DNA of 64,000 bases from an uncultured bacterium (GTDB lineage: Bacteria > Bacillota > Clostridia > Oscillospirales > Oscillospiraceae). Positions within the stretch are counted from its first letter, which is position 1. Every line of letters starts with the position of its first letter. The DNA lies in contig CATKXO010000004.1 of NCBI GenBank assembly GCA_949840775.1, positions 1 through 64,000 of the forward strand, given 5' to 3'. The notes under the pieces were generated by a model. The model saw nothing but the letters and a program-made list of their open reading frames with translations, searched no databases and had not been told where the DNA came from. The translations under genes were made by a program, and so were the position numbers. This document shows positions 17,647-26,045 of the stretch, piece by piece.

Positions 17647-18570
17647 ATGATTCAATTTGGTCTGCTGACCGCCATTCTGGACGGCTGGACATACGAGGAG
17701 GCCGTCGACATTGCCGCCGGAATGGGTTTCCAGTGTCTGGAGGTGGCCTGCTGGCCCGCCGGCAAGGCGGAGCGCCGGTACGCCGGCGTGTCCCACATCG
17801 ACGCCGAGCGGGTGCTGGAGGACGACGCCTATGCCAAACACGTGCTGGATTACATCACGGGCAAGGGGATGCACATCTCCTCCCTGGCCTACTACCCCAA
17901 CACCATGGACCCCGATTTGGACAAGCGCGGAGTTGCCATTGCCCACCTGGAGGCGCTGATCCGGGCCTCCGCCAAGCTGGGCGTCAATATGGTGAGCACC
18001 TTCATCGGTCGGGACCAGGCCAAGTCTGATGAGGAGAACATTGCGCTGTTCCAGGAGATCTGGCCCCCCATCATCAAGCTGGCGGAGGAGCAGGGGGTGA
18101 AGGTTGCCATTGAGAACTGTCCCATGCTGTTCGGCGGGGACCAGTGGCCCGGCGGGCAGAATCTCATGCGCTCCCCGGCCCTCTACCGGCGGCTGTTCGA
18201 CATCATCCCCTCCCCCAACTTTGGCCTGAACTTCGACCCCAGCCACTACGTCTGGCAGCAGATGGACTACATCAAGACCATCTACGATTTCAAGGACCGG
18301 CTGTTCCACGTCCACTTCAAGGACATCAAGCTCTACCCCGAGAAGCTGGCCGAGTGCGGCGTGATGGCCTACCCCCTGGACTACATGTCCCCCAAGCTTC
18401 CCGGCCTGGGCGATGTAGATTGGGCCGCTTTCATCTCCGCCCTCAACGACATCCGCTACAGCGGCGACGCGGTCATCGAAGTGGAGGACAAGGCCTTTGA
18501 GGACAGCCGGGAGGATATTTTGAAGTCCATCCGGCTCTCCAAGCGGTATTTGGACAACTTTATCATCTAG
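17647..18570 (+). CDS. Sugar phosphate isomerase/epimerase (xylose isomerase-like TIM barrel)
   Basis: 307 aa from the ATG after GGAGAAGGAGCG. Xylose isomerase-like AP-endonuclease-2 fold: metal and active-site elements VAIENCPM (Glu), NFGLNFDPSHYVWQ (Asp, His), LFHVHFKDIK (His, Asp) and VIEVEDKAFEDS (Glu). Related proteins are YcjR-type 3-keto-sugar epimerases, IolE and IolI. Divergent from the LacI operon with three dehydrogenases, which together fit oxidation, epimerisation and re-reduction of a sugar or cyclitol (inference). Confidence 0.85.
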   Translation: MIQFGLLTAILDGWTYEEAVDIAAGMGFQCLEVACWPAGKAERRYAGVSHIDAERVLEDDAYAKHVLDYITGKGMHISSLAYYPNTMDPDLDKRGVAIAHLEALIRASAKLGVNMVSTFIGRDQAKSDEENIALFQEIWPPIIKLAEEQGVKVAIENCPMLFGGDQWPGGQNLMRSPALYRRLFDIIPSPNFGLNFDPSHYVWQQMDYIKTIYDFKDRLFHVHFKDIKLYPEKLAECGVMAYPLDYMSPKLPGLGDVDWAAFISALNDIRYSGDAVIEVEDKAFEDSREDILKSIRLSKRYLDNFII

Positions 18571-18597
18571 TTCTCTCGCTGCGGGCAAGGGAACAAA

Positions 18598-18634
18598 ACA
18601 GGAGGGGCGCCGTTTTCAGCGGCGTCCCTCCTGT
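18598..18634. terminator. Terminator between epimerase and convergent foldase gene
   Basis: Stem ACAGGAGGGG-CGCCG / CGGCG-TCCCTCCTGT with loop TTTTCAG. U-rich tract on the minus strand (TGTTTTGTTCC), so it mainly serves the convergent PrsA-like gene and may also stop the epimerase transcript. Confidence 0.65.
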
Positions 18635-18666
18635 GTTTACTGGGGAGAAGATGCGTGCATTATGGG

Positions 18667-20181
18667 TTACGCGTCCACAAAATTCATGCCGGTACCGCGG
18701 GTAATGGTCCAGCCCTCTGTGATGGAGTTTGCCAGGTTTTCGTAATCCTGGTTCTGGAGGGCAGTGGTGGTGTTTTGCTTCCAAACCGGGTCGTTGGTGG
18801 ATACATAGTACATGATGTGCCAGCCGTACTCGGACTTGACCAGCTCCACATCCCCCTCCTTCCGGGCGGGGTCCAGGGCCCAGTCCTTAAAGGAGGTCAC
18901 GTAGTTGGACGCGGCGGTGATGTTGGAGATCAGGCCGCCGTTCTGGGCGGAGCCGCTGTCCTCGCTGTTGGCGGAAACCAGAGAGATGAAGGAGGTTTCG
19001 GTGGCCTCGCCGGCCTTCCACTGGTCCAGCAGGGCCTGGGCCTTCTCCTCGGCCTGGTCGTATTCCTCCTGGGTGGGGGTGGCGGTGCCGTTGGCGCTGC
19101 CGGCCTTGACCAGCAGGTGGCGCACGTCGTGGGTCTGCTCCTGGTCCAGCCCGCGGCCGTCAAAGCGGACCACGTAGTAATAGTAGATGCTGTCGGAGCC
19201 GTCCTCGATGATGGCTACGTCGCCGGCCTTGCGGGCGCCGTCGATGAGCCAATCGGCGTAGGCGAAGTAGGCCAGGGTGCTGTAGGTGGCGCTGCTGCCC
19301 TCGGCGGAGCTGTAAAGCTGCTCACTGTACTCCTGGATCAGGTCCTCCATCTCATCGCCGGCCTCCAGCTTGGCCAGGACCTCGTCGGCCAGGGCCTTCT
19401 GCTCGGTTTTAAGCGTCTCCAGCAGCTCGGCCGGGTCTTCGGTGGTGGCAGAGGTCTCCCCCTGGTCATGAGTAGTGGGGACGGAAGCCCGGAAGGTGAT
19501 TTGGGAGAAGGTGAAGGTGTCCAGGGCGTCGGCGTGCTCCTGATAGTAGGCGTCGTAGTCGGCCTCAGAGTGCTCAATGGCGTCGATTTTGGACTGGGCG
19601 TAGTCGCTGGCCAGGAACTCCAGATTGATGAGGGATACCAGCCGGTCATAGGTCATGTTGCTGCCAAAGCTCCCCCGGATGAAGGCGTCCCGGCTGGCAT
19701 AGCCGTAGTTGATCCAGACAGTCTCCAACTGGGCCAGAGTGGAGGTCAGGCCGGCCTGGGCGTCTGCCGAGAGGGTGTAGCCGTCGGCCCCGGCCTGCCG
19801 GGCCAGGGCGGAGTTCCAGGTGAGCTGCTGAACGGCCTGGTCCATCAGGTAGTCGTACCAGGTCTGGCCAGTGGCCTCATCATAGACCTGCTTCTTGACG
19901 GAGGCGCTGGTGTTGAAGGCGTACTGCTGGGCATACTGGGAGTAGATGTTTTTGTAGTAGTACTCCACGTCGGCGGCGGTGTATTTCACGCCGTTGACAT
20001 CCAGGGCGGTCATGCTGCGCTGGAGGACGCCGCTGCGCCAGAACATGGCGGCCACAGCGGCGGCCAATACGGCCACGGCCACAATGGTATATATGGTCAT
20101 GGACCGGCGGTTTTTCTGCTCCTCCTGCCGGCGCTTTTCGTCCCGTTCGGCCCTGGACTGGGCTTTTTTCTCTGCACTCAC
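18667..20181 (-). CDS. Membrane-anchored peptidyl-prolyl isomerase (parvulin, PrsA/SurA-like)
   Basis: 504 aa, GTG start. Highly charged cytoplasmic head (residues 1-27), one membrane segment (about 28-50), SurA_N-like helical region, then a parvulin domain starting near residue 345 (DVRHLLVKAGSANG) and running through AQNGGLISNI and GWHIMYYV. Extracytoplasmic foldase for secreted proteins. The anchor is a plain signal-anchor rather than the lipobox of Bacillus PrsA. Has its own promoter and terminator. Confidence 0.82.
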   Translation of the reverse strand: MSAEKKAQSRAERDEKRRQEEQKNRRSMTIYTIVAVAVLAAAVAAMFWRSGVLQRSMTALDVNGVKYTAADVEYYYKNIYSQYAQQYAFNTSASVKKQVYDEATGQTWYDYLMDQAVQQLTWNSALARQAGADGYTLSADAQAGLTSTLAQLETVWINYGYASRDAFIRGSFGSNMTYDRLVSLINLEFLASDYAQSKIDAIEHSEADYDAYYQEHADALDTFTFSQITFRASVPTTHDQGETSATTEDPAELLETLKTEQKALADEVLAKLEAGDEMEDLIQEYSEQLYSSAEGSSATYSTLAYFAYADWLIDGARKAGDVAIIEDGSDSIYYYYVVRFDGRGLDQEQTHDVRHLLVKAGSANGTATPTQEEYDQAEEKAQALLDQWKAGEATETSFISLVSANSEDSGSAQNGGLISNITAASNYVTSFKDWALDPARKEGDVELVKSEYGWHIMYYVSTNDPVWKQNTTTALQNQDYENLANSITEGWTITRGTGMNFVDA

Positions 20182-20245
20182 AGTTGATTCATTCCTCTCG
20201 TTATCAATAGTTTAACCGGAAAATGCCTGCCGGCATTTCCGGGAC

Positions 20246-20274
20246 ATTATACTAAAAACCGCCTGTGATTGCAA
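20246..20274 (-). promoter_or_regulatory. Promoter of the parvulin gene
   Basis: Minus strand TTGCAA, 17-bp spacer, TATAAT. A strong hairpin (CCGGAAATGCC/GGCATTTTCCGG, about 20216-20241) lies at the predicted 5' end of the transcript. A CCGCC...GGCGG stem followed by TTTTT overlaps the spacer and may end the upstream RNA. Confidence 0.65.
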
Positions 20275-20404
20275 GAGGAGCGGCGGATTTTTACACATTG
20301 TTTATTTTTCGGTCTTTTTTGTGCTCCCACCCCCGCAGGGGGCGGGAAGCATAGGGGCTTAAGGAGCATGAAAGCGGACTGGCAGCCGCTTAAAACGGAG
20401 CATA

Positions 20405-20646
20405 GAAAAGACCGCGGCACAGGCCGCGGCCAAAACGCTGGGATCACTATGGCTTTTTATACCCCGCTCTGGCCGTGTGGACCCATTTAAAACCTGCACG
20501 AAATGGCAGGTGGGTCGCCTCCACAACGCTTTACTGCTTCCAACGTCCAGCTGACCTCATAAGGGGGCCGGGAGGCCTGCAAGCCGCGCCGTGAGGTGGG
20601 CGTCCCGTTTCAGAAATGTGGGTTTAAAAGGACCCATCACGCACCG
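20405..20646 (-). ncRNA. Candidate structured RNA, 6S-like
   Basis: No protein here, but on the minus strand the two ends of a roughly 165-nt stretch (20641 to 20474) pair in a long helix: CGTG-a-TGGGTCC-TTTTAAA with TTTAAA-GGGTCCACACG. It holds several G-U pairs that only work on this strand. Inside are further stems (ACCTCA/TGAGGT, ACCTGC/GCAGGT). A TATATT -10 lies just upstream and a GC stem with TTTTCT (20410-20431) downstream. One long closed rod is the 6S RNA layout, but the family was not confirmed. Confidence 0.42.
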
Positions 20647-20669
20647 AGCAGGAATATATGGGATTTGAG

Positions 20670-20987
20670 TCAGGATTCTTCATCCTCGTCCTGGAAGAAC
20701 CGCTCCATAAACAGCTCATAGACCTCGTCCAGCTCCTCGTCGGAGTCCAGGGTGGACAGCAGCTCCTCGCCGTTCTCTTCGATTGCCTTCATGATGACCA
20801 GGCCGTACTCCTCGTCGTCGGCGTCCACGTCCTTGGGCTGGCCGGTGGATTCGTCCTCCTCCACGGCGGGAAACATGGCGTAGTAGGTGACGCCCTTGTG
20901 CTCCAGGGTGTCTACCAGCTCCAGTTCAAAGTCGTTGCCGTCCTCGTCGGTGACGGTGATGAAGTCAGGGCCGAAATTCTCTTCCAT
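20670..20987 (-). CDS. DUF1292 domain-containing protein
   Basis: 105 aa, very acidic (runs of Glu/Asp at both ends), no membrane segment. FITVTDEDGNDFELELVDTL followed by GVTYYAMFPAVEED is the DUF1292 (YrzB-like) signature. Small cytosolic protein of unknown role, common in Firmicutes and often near alaS/YrrK genes; here it stands alone between the structured RNA and the PBP gene. Confidence 0.88.
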   Translation of the reverse strand: MEENFGPDFITVTDEDGNDFELELVDTLEHKGVTYYAMFPAVEEDESTGQPKDVDADDEEYGLVIMKAIEENGEELLSTLDSDEELDEVYELFMERFFQDEDEES

Positions 20988-21017
20988 GGGAGCGTCCTCC
21001 TGTTGCTTTGTGCTTTT

Positions 21018-21046
21018 ATTTTACCCCGGCGGCGGGAAAAATGCAA
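21018..21046 (-). promoter_or_regulatory. Promoter of the DUF1292 gene
   Basis: Minus strand TTGCAT, 17-bp spacer, TAAAAT, followed by an AGGAGG ribosome site just before the ATG. Confidence 0.65.
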
Positions 21047-21107
21047 GAGGGGAGAGCAGGTAAATTTTAAGAAACTTTGAAGATTGCGGCTCTGCCGCAA
21101 ACAAGGG

Positions 21108-21135
21108 TGGACAATCCGGCAGTTTATGGTATAAT
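21108..21135 (+). promoter_or_regulatory. Promoter of the class A PBP gene
   Basis: TGGACA, 16-bp spacer, TATAAT. The leader that follows has a CAGCTG repeat (21151, 21161) and a perfect palindrome AAATGACCA-GCT-TGGTCATTT (21170-21190), a possible operator or stem-loop in front of the start codon. Confidence 0.65.
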
Positions 21136-21237
21136 TGCTTAAAATGGGCGCAGCTGAATGCAGCTGTAAAAATGACCAGCTTGGTCATTTCCCGTTGGCG
21201 TTAACGATTCCTTTTCTGATCCTCTGGAGGTATTACC

Positions 21238-23991
21238 GTGTCTGACTACAATGAACACAGCTCTTTATACGAAAACAGCGACTATCCGTCCCGCCGCCAG
21301 GCGCCGTCCCGCCGGGCCTCGTCGGGAGGTTCGCGGCAGGCGCCTAACGCCCCCAAAAAGCGCCGCAGGAAAAAGAAGGGGGGCGTCACCGTGGGCCGGG
21401 TCATCGGCTGGTTTTTCAAGGCACTGGGCACCCTGATCCTCATTGGCCTGTGCACCGGCGCGCTGGTGGCCTGCTTCGCGGCGGTGTACATCAACGAGGT
21501 CATTGTCCCCATCGCTGACCTCAGCCCCGACGACTTCGTCTGGAACGAGGACAGCATCATGTACTACCAGGACAAGAACACCGGGCAGTATGTGGAGATG
21601 ACCAAGCTGCTCAACGTGACCAGCTCCGTGTGGGTGGACTTTGAGGAGATTCCCGAGAACCTGATCAACGCCACCGTGGCCATTGAGGACCGCCGCTTCT
21701 GGACCCACCCCGGTGTGGATTGGCGGGGGACGGGCAAGGCGGTGCTGCGGATGTTCACCGGGGGCCAGATTTCCGGCGGCTCCACCATCACCCAGCAGCT
21801 CATCAAGAACCAGACCAACTACAAGGAGACTACCGTCAAGCGGAAAATCACCGAAATCGTCCGGGCGCTCCGGTTTACCCAGAACAACTCCAAGGAGGAC
21901 ACCATTACCTACTACCTGAACGTCATTCCCCTGGGGGGCGACCTCCAGGGCAAGCAGTATGAGGGGGTGGGGGCGGCCGCCATGGGCTACTTCGGCAAGC
22001 CGGTGTCTCAGCTCACCCTGGCCGAGTGCGCCAGCCTGATTGGCATCACCAACAACCCCTCCAAGTACGGCCCCTACTCCTTTGCCCGGTCCCAGGGCTT
22101 TGAGACCGACGAGATCTGGACCGCCCGGCAGTGGAACAAGTACCGCCAGGAGGTCATCCTCAACCAAATGCTGGAGCAGGGATATATCACCCGGGAGGAG
22201 TACGACGAGGCGGTGGCCCAGGAGCTGGTCTTTGTCCAGGACCAGGGCCGGGATACAGGCGAAATCTACACCTGGTATGAGGAGACCGTCATCTCCGAGG
22301 TGCAGGAGATCATGGCGGACAAGCTGGGCTGGTCCTCCCAGCGCACCAACCAGGCCATGCAGCGGGGCGGCCTGCGGGTGTACACCTGCTATGACCCCGC
22401 CGCCCAGGCCGTTGTGGATGAGGTCTACAACAACCGGGACAACCTGGATTACACCTCCGGGGACGGCCAGCAGATGCAGTCCACCATCTGTATCATTGAG
22501 AACGAGACGGGCAATCTGGTGGCCATCTCGGGCAGGTTTGGCGGGGGAAAGACGGCCAACCGGGGGAGCAACTTTGCCATCGGCGAGGGGGGCGGCAACC
22601 GCCAGCCCGGCTCCGCCTTCAAGCCCCTAGCCGTCTACTCCCCGGCCCTGGAGTTCAACAAGGTGAGCCCCTACTCGGTGCTGGACGACTACCCCTACCA
22701 GATGATGGGGGGCAGCGTCTGGCCCAAGAACTCGGGTACCGTCAAGTACCAGGGCCACCTCACCGTCCGGGAGGGCCTGAAGCAGTCGCTGAACACCATC
22801 GCCGTCCGGCTGATGAACGACTATGTCACCCCAGAGGAGAGCTTCAAGTTTGTCCAGGACCGCTACCACATCGACCTGGAGGAGGGCCGCATGATCCGGG
22901 GCAAGTGGACTAGCGACATCACCACCTCCCTGGCCATGGGCGGCCTCACCGACGGCACCAACGTCCGGGACATGGCCGAGGCCTACTCCGTCTTCCCCAA
23001 CAACGGCGTCTATAAGGGCTCCCGCACCGTTCTGAAAATTACCCAGCTGGTGGATGGTCAGGAGGTGCTCCTGGTGGACAACACCCTGGAGGAGGAAGAG
23101 GCCATCAAGCCCACCACCGCCTGGTATATGAACGACATGATGCAGCATGTTTTTGACGGCGGCGGCACCGCCTACGGCCTGGACATCAAGGGCCAGCACG
23201 CCGCCGGCAAGACGGGCACCACCAGTGACAACAACGACCGCTGGTTCGTGGGCTATACCCCCTACTACACCGCCGCCGTCTGGGTGGGCTACGAGACTCC
23301 CTACAAGATGAGCCTGAAGGGCAAGAACCCCGCCGCGGTGCTGTGGAACAAGGTGATGGTCCCCCTCCACGAGGGGCTGGAGGATAAAAACTACGCCGAT
23401 CCCGGCGGGCGACGGTCCATCAGCTACTGTATGGACAGCGGATTCCTGGCCACGGAGTACTGCGCCATGGACCCCCGGGGCAGCCGGGCGGCCTCGGGCA
23501 GCATCTTCCCCGAGAGCTTCCCCGAGGGGCAGGACTGCCCCTACCACACCGCCGAGTCGGTGATGACCATCTGTGTGGACTGCCCCGTCCTCAAGGAGGA
23601 CGGCTCCGAGACCGGCCTGTACTACCAGGCGGGGGAGTTCTGCCCCGAGGAGAGCAAGCGGGAAATCTGCCTGCCCAACTTTAACCGGGAGCAGGTGGGC
23701 TCCGCTGTGGCCGGCGACGCCCAGTGGGATTATGCCTCCGCTTCCCAGTACGGCCAGTGCACTGTCCACACGGAGTATCAGCCCCCTGTGACAGACCCCC
23801 TTGATCCCTTCAATCCCTTTAATCCCTTTGAGCCAAACGATCCTGAGAATCCCGACAATCCCTTGATTCCCAGCTACCCCTCCAATCCCGGCGGGACCAC
23901 TGAGCCCACAAACCCTGGTGGGACGACAGAGCCCGCAGAGCCGGATGTCCCCCACGACCCGCCTCCGCCCCCCGGCGTGATGGTGGGTTAG
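21238..23991 (+). CDS. Class A penicillin-binding protein (PBP1A-like)
   Basis: 917 aa bifunctional peptidoglycan synthase; GTG start after CTGGAGG. Basic cytoplasmic head, one membrane segment (about residues 62-85), glycosyltransferase domain with EDRRFWTHPGVDWRG and GGSTITQQLIKN, then transpeptidase with S-x-x-K at Ser459-Lys462 (GSAFKP), SLN (QSLNT) and KTGTT. C-terminal part has a Cys-rich segment (YCMDSGFLATEYC, ICVDCP) and ends in a Pro/Asn/Gly-rich tail with two NPGGTTEP repeats, probably lying in the wall. Monocistronic, with its own terminator. Confidence 0.93.
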   Translation: MSDYNEHSSLYENSDYPSRRQAPSRRASSGGSRQAPNAPKKRRRKKKGGVTVGRVIGWFFKALGTLILIGLCTGALVACFAAVYINEVIVPIADLSPDDFVWNEDSIMYYQDKNTGQYVEMTKLLNVTSSVWVDFEEIPENLINATVAIEDRRFWTHPGVDWRGTGKAVLRMFTGGQISGGSTITQQLIKNQTNYKETTVKRKITEIVRALRFTQNNSKEDTITYYLNVIPLGGDLQGKQYEGVGAAAMGYFGKPVSQLTLAECASLIGITNNPSKYGPYSFARSQGFETDEIWTARQWNKYRQEVILNQMLEQGYITREEYDEAVAQELVFVQDQGRDTGEIYTWYEETVISEVQEIMADKLGWSSQRTNQAMQRGGLRVYTCYDPAAQAVVDEVYNNRDNLDYTSGDGQQMQSTICIIENETGNLVAISGRFGGGKTANRGSNFAIGEGGGNRQPGSAFKPLAVYSPALEFNKVSPYSVLDDYPYQMMGGSVWPKNSGTVKYQGHLTVREGLKQSLNTIAVRLMNDYVTPEESFKFVQDRYHIDLEEGRMIRGKWTSDITTSLAMGGLTDGTNVRDMAEAYSVFPNNGVYKGSRTVLKITQLVDGQEVLLVDNTLEEEEAIKPTTAWYMNDMMQHVFDGGGTAYGLDIKGQHAAGKTGTTSDNNDRWFVGYTPYYTAAVWVGYETPYKMSLKGKNPAAVLWNKVMVPLHEGLEDKNYADPGGRRSISYCMDSGFLATEYCAMDPRGSRAASGSIFPESFPEGQDCPYHTAESVMTICVDCPVLKEDGSETGLYYQAGEFCPEESKREICLPNFNREQVGSAVAGDAQWDYASASQYGQCTVHTEYQPPVTDPLDPFNPFNPFEPNDPENPDNPLIPSYPSNPGGTTEPTNPGGTTEPAEPDVPHDPPPPPGVMVG

Positions 23992-24007
23992 GGTCAAAGA
24001 CATGTTT

Positions 24008-24042
24008 CAGCGCCGCAGACAGCCGTCTGCGGCGCTGATTTT
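24008..24042 (+). terminator. Terminator after the PBP gene
   Basis: 13-bp perfect stem CAGCGCCGCAGAC / GTCTGCGGCGCTG with AGCC loop, followed by ATTTTC. Confidence 0.85.
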
Positions 24043-24119
24043 CGGGAAAGCTGTAAAAAATGACAAAGCGCTCCGCTTTTGTTGGGAAAAGTTTCAACAT
24101 TAAGACGGTAGTTTTTAGG

Positions 24120-24148
24120 TTGCGGCCGGGGGGCGAATATGATACAAT
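24120..24148 (+). promoter_or_regulatory. Promoter of the ACT-hom genes
   Basis: TTGCGG, 17-bp spacer, TACAAT, about 65 bp upstream of the ACT-protein start. Confidence 0.55.
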
Positions 24149-24215
24149 AGACCACGCTTCAAAAACAAATGACCGCGCAACACGGACAGCATCCGAATGT
24201 GGATTGGAGGAGCTT

Positions 24216-24656
24216 ATGAGCGAGCCGGCGAAGTATTTTATTGTGGAGGCCCAGGCCATGCCGGAGATTTTTCGGAAGGTGGCCGAGGCCAGGCGCCTGC
24301 TGGAGACGGGAGAGGAGAAGACCGTCAACGCTGCGGCCCAGGCGGTGGAGATCAGCCGCAGTGCCTTTTATAAGTATAAGGATGCGGTACGGCCCTTTAA
24401 CGACATGCTCCACGGCCGGATTGTCACCTTCCAGGCGCTGCTGAAAGACGAGCCGGGGGCCCTGTCCGGGGTGCTGAACGTGCTGGCCGGCACCGGAGTG
24501 AATATCCTCACCATCAACCAGAACATCCCGGTAAACGGCTGCGCCGTGGTCACCATGACTGCGGAGACCTCCGCCCTCCAGGACTCCCTGGAGGAGGTGC
24601 TGGACAGCCTGTCCGCCGGCCCTGGGGTCATTAAGTGCGAGATATTGGCGGGCTGA
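24216..24656 (+). CDS. ACT domain-containing protein (PheB/ThrR-like)
   Basis: 147 aa; ATG chosen because GGATTGGAGG lies in front. N-terminal helix-turn-helix-like region (residues 10-50, EKTVNAAAQAVEISRSAFYKYKDAV) and a C-terminal ACT domain (about 70-145, LKDEPGALSGVLNVLAGTGVNI). Matches the UPF0735/PheB family, amino-acid-sensing proteins usually beside homoserine dehydrogenase in Firmicutes. Probably a threonine-responsive regulator of the next gene, 31 bp downstream. Confidence 0.85.
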   Translation: MSEPAKYFIVEAQAMPEIFRKVAEARRLLETGEEKTVNAAAQAVEISRSAFYKYKDAVRPFNDMLHGRIVTFQALLKDEPGALSGVLNVLAGTGVNILTINQNIPVNGCAVVTMTAETSALQDSLEEVLDSLSAGPGVIKCEILAG

Positions 24657-24687
24657 GCGCCCGGAACTATGACTGGAGGAAAGAATA

Positions 24688-25899
24688 ATGGTTAACGTAG
24701 CGATTTTGGGCTTCGGCACCGTGGGCTCCGGGGTGGCCGAGGTGCTTACCACCAACGGCGGGCTCATCGACGGCCGGGTGAACAACCAGGTCCGGCTGAA
24801 GTATATCGTGGACGTGCGGGATTTCCCGGACAGCCCCTATAAAGACCTGTTTGTCAAGGACTTCGCTGTTCTGGAGAACGACCCTGAGCTGGATATCGTG
24901 GTGGAAACCATCGGCGGGGCCACCATCGCCCTGGACTTTACCACCCGGGCGCTGAAAGCGGGCAAAAGTGTGGTCACCTCTAACAAGGAGCTGGTGGCCA
25001 CCCACGGCTATGAGCTGCTCCAGCTGGCCAAGGATCACGGGTGCAGCTACCTCTTTGAGGCCAGCGTGGGCGGGGGCATCCCCATCCTGCGGCCCCTCAC
25101 CTCCTGCCTGGCCGCCAATGAGCTGGAGCAGATTACAGGCATCCTCAACGGCACCACCAACTATATCCTGACCCGGATGATCAAGGCGGGGCTCACCTTC
25201 GACCAGGCCCTGAAAGAGGCCCAGGCCAACGGCTACGCCGAGAAGGACCCCACCGCCGACGTGGACGGCCACGACGCCTGCCGGAAAATCTGCATCCTGG
25301 CCGCCCTGGCCTTTGGCCGCCACGTCTACCCCGACCAGGTGCCCACCCAGGGAATCCGGAACGTCACCCTGGAGGATGTGGCCTATGCCGACTCGGTGGG
25401 CTGCAAAATCAAGCTGCTGGGCCGGGCACTCCGCCGGCCCGAGGGGAAGGTGTGCGCCTTTGTCGCCCCCCATCTGGTGCAGGGGGAGAACCCCCTGTCC
25501 GGAGTGGAGGACGTGTTCAACGCCATTGCCGTCACCGGCAATGCCATCGGTGACGTGATGTTCTACGGCCGGGGGGCGGGCAAGCTGCCCACCGCCTCCG
25601 CTGTGGTGGCCGATGTCATCGACATCGCCAAGGACCTGAAAAAGGACCGGCACAACGGCTGGGAGGAGGGCGCCCCCGATCTGGTGGTCTCCGCCGACAG
25701 CCTGGTTTCCGCCTGGTACGTCCGGGCCCAGGTGACTGTGGATGAGGCCAAGCGGCGCTGCGGCGAAATCCAGCTGCTGGCCCGCAGCGGTGCCCCCGCC
25801 GGAGAGGCGGCCTTCCTCACCGCTCCCATGACCGAGCCGGAGGTTCAGGAAAAGCTGGCCGGTATGGAGGTGGGCTCCCGGTTCCGGGTGCTGGCGTGA
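24688..25899 (+). CDS. hom: Homoserine dehydrogenase
   Basis: 403 aa. Converts aspartate semialdehyde to homoserine for threonine and methionine synthesis. NAD(P) motif GFGTVGSGVAEVL, catalytic and substrate region SNKELVATHG, GGGIPILRPL, GILNGTTNYIL, EKDPTADVDGHDACRK. The C-terminal segment after residue 330 is short for an ACT domain, so allosteric control may come from the separate ACT protein upstream. Confidence 0.95.
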   Translation: MVNVAILGFGTVGSGVAEVLTTNGGLIDGRVNNQVRLKYIVDVRDFPDSPYKDLFVKDFAVLENDPELDIVVETIGGATIALDFTTRALKAGKSVVTSNKELVATHGYELLQLAKDHGCSYLFEASVGGGIPILRPLTSCLAANELEQITGILNGTTNYILTRMIKAGLTFDQALKEAQANGYAEKDPTADVDGHDACRKICILAALAFGRHVYPDQVPTQGIRNVTLEDVAYADSVGCKIKLLGRALRRPEGKVCAFVAPHLVQGENPLSGVEDVFNAIAVTGNAIGDVMFYGRGAGKLPTASAVVADVIDIAKDLKKDRHNGWEEGAPDLVVSADSLVSAWYVRAQVTVDEAKRRCGEIQLLARSGAPAGEAAFLTAPMTEPEVQEKLAGMEVGSRFRVLA

Positions 25900-25907
25900 C
25901 TTCGATC

Positions 25908-25978
25908 CTGTGGGACCCGCCCCCCTGGGCGGGTCATCGATCCGGCATATGGCCCGTCGAAGGCGGCGGGCCCCACAG
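25908..25978. repeat. Dispersed palindromic repeat, copy 2
   Basis: 71 bp, CTGTGGGACCCG ... CGGGCCCCACAG ends, middle ATCGATCCGGCATATGGCCCG. Sits in the gap between hom and the aspartate kinase gene; closest to copy 3. Confidence 0.7.
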
Positions 25979-26045
25979 AGGGAAAACGCATAGGATGGTG
26001 GGGAATCCCACAATTTGATTTCAACCTTTAGGGGGAATACCATAC

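Noticed and set aside
17410-18588. N-terminal extension of the LacI regulator frame across the divergent gene
   Set aside because: The part upstream of the TTG start is antisense of the epimerase; the HTH begins right after the TTG and a ribosome site fits there.
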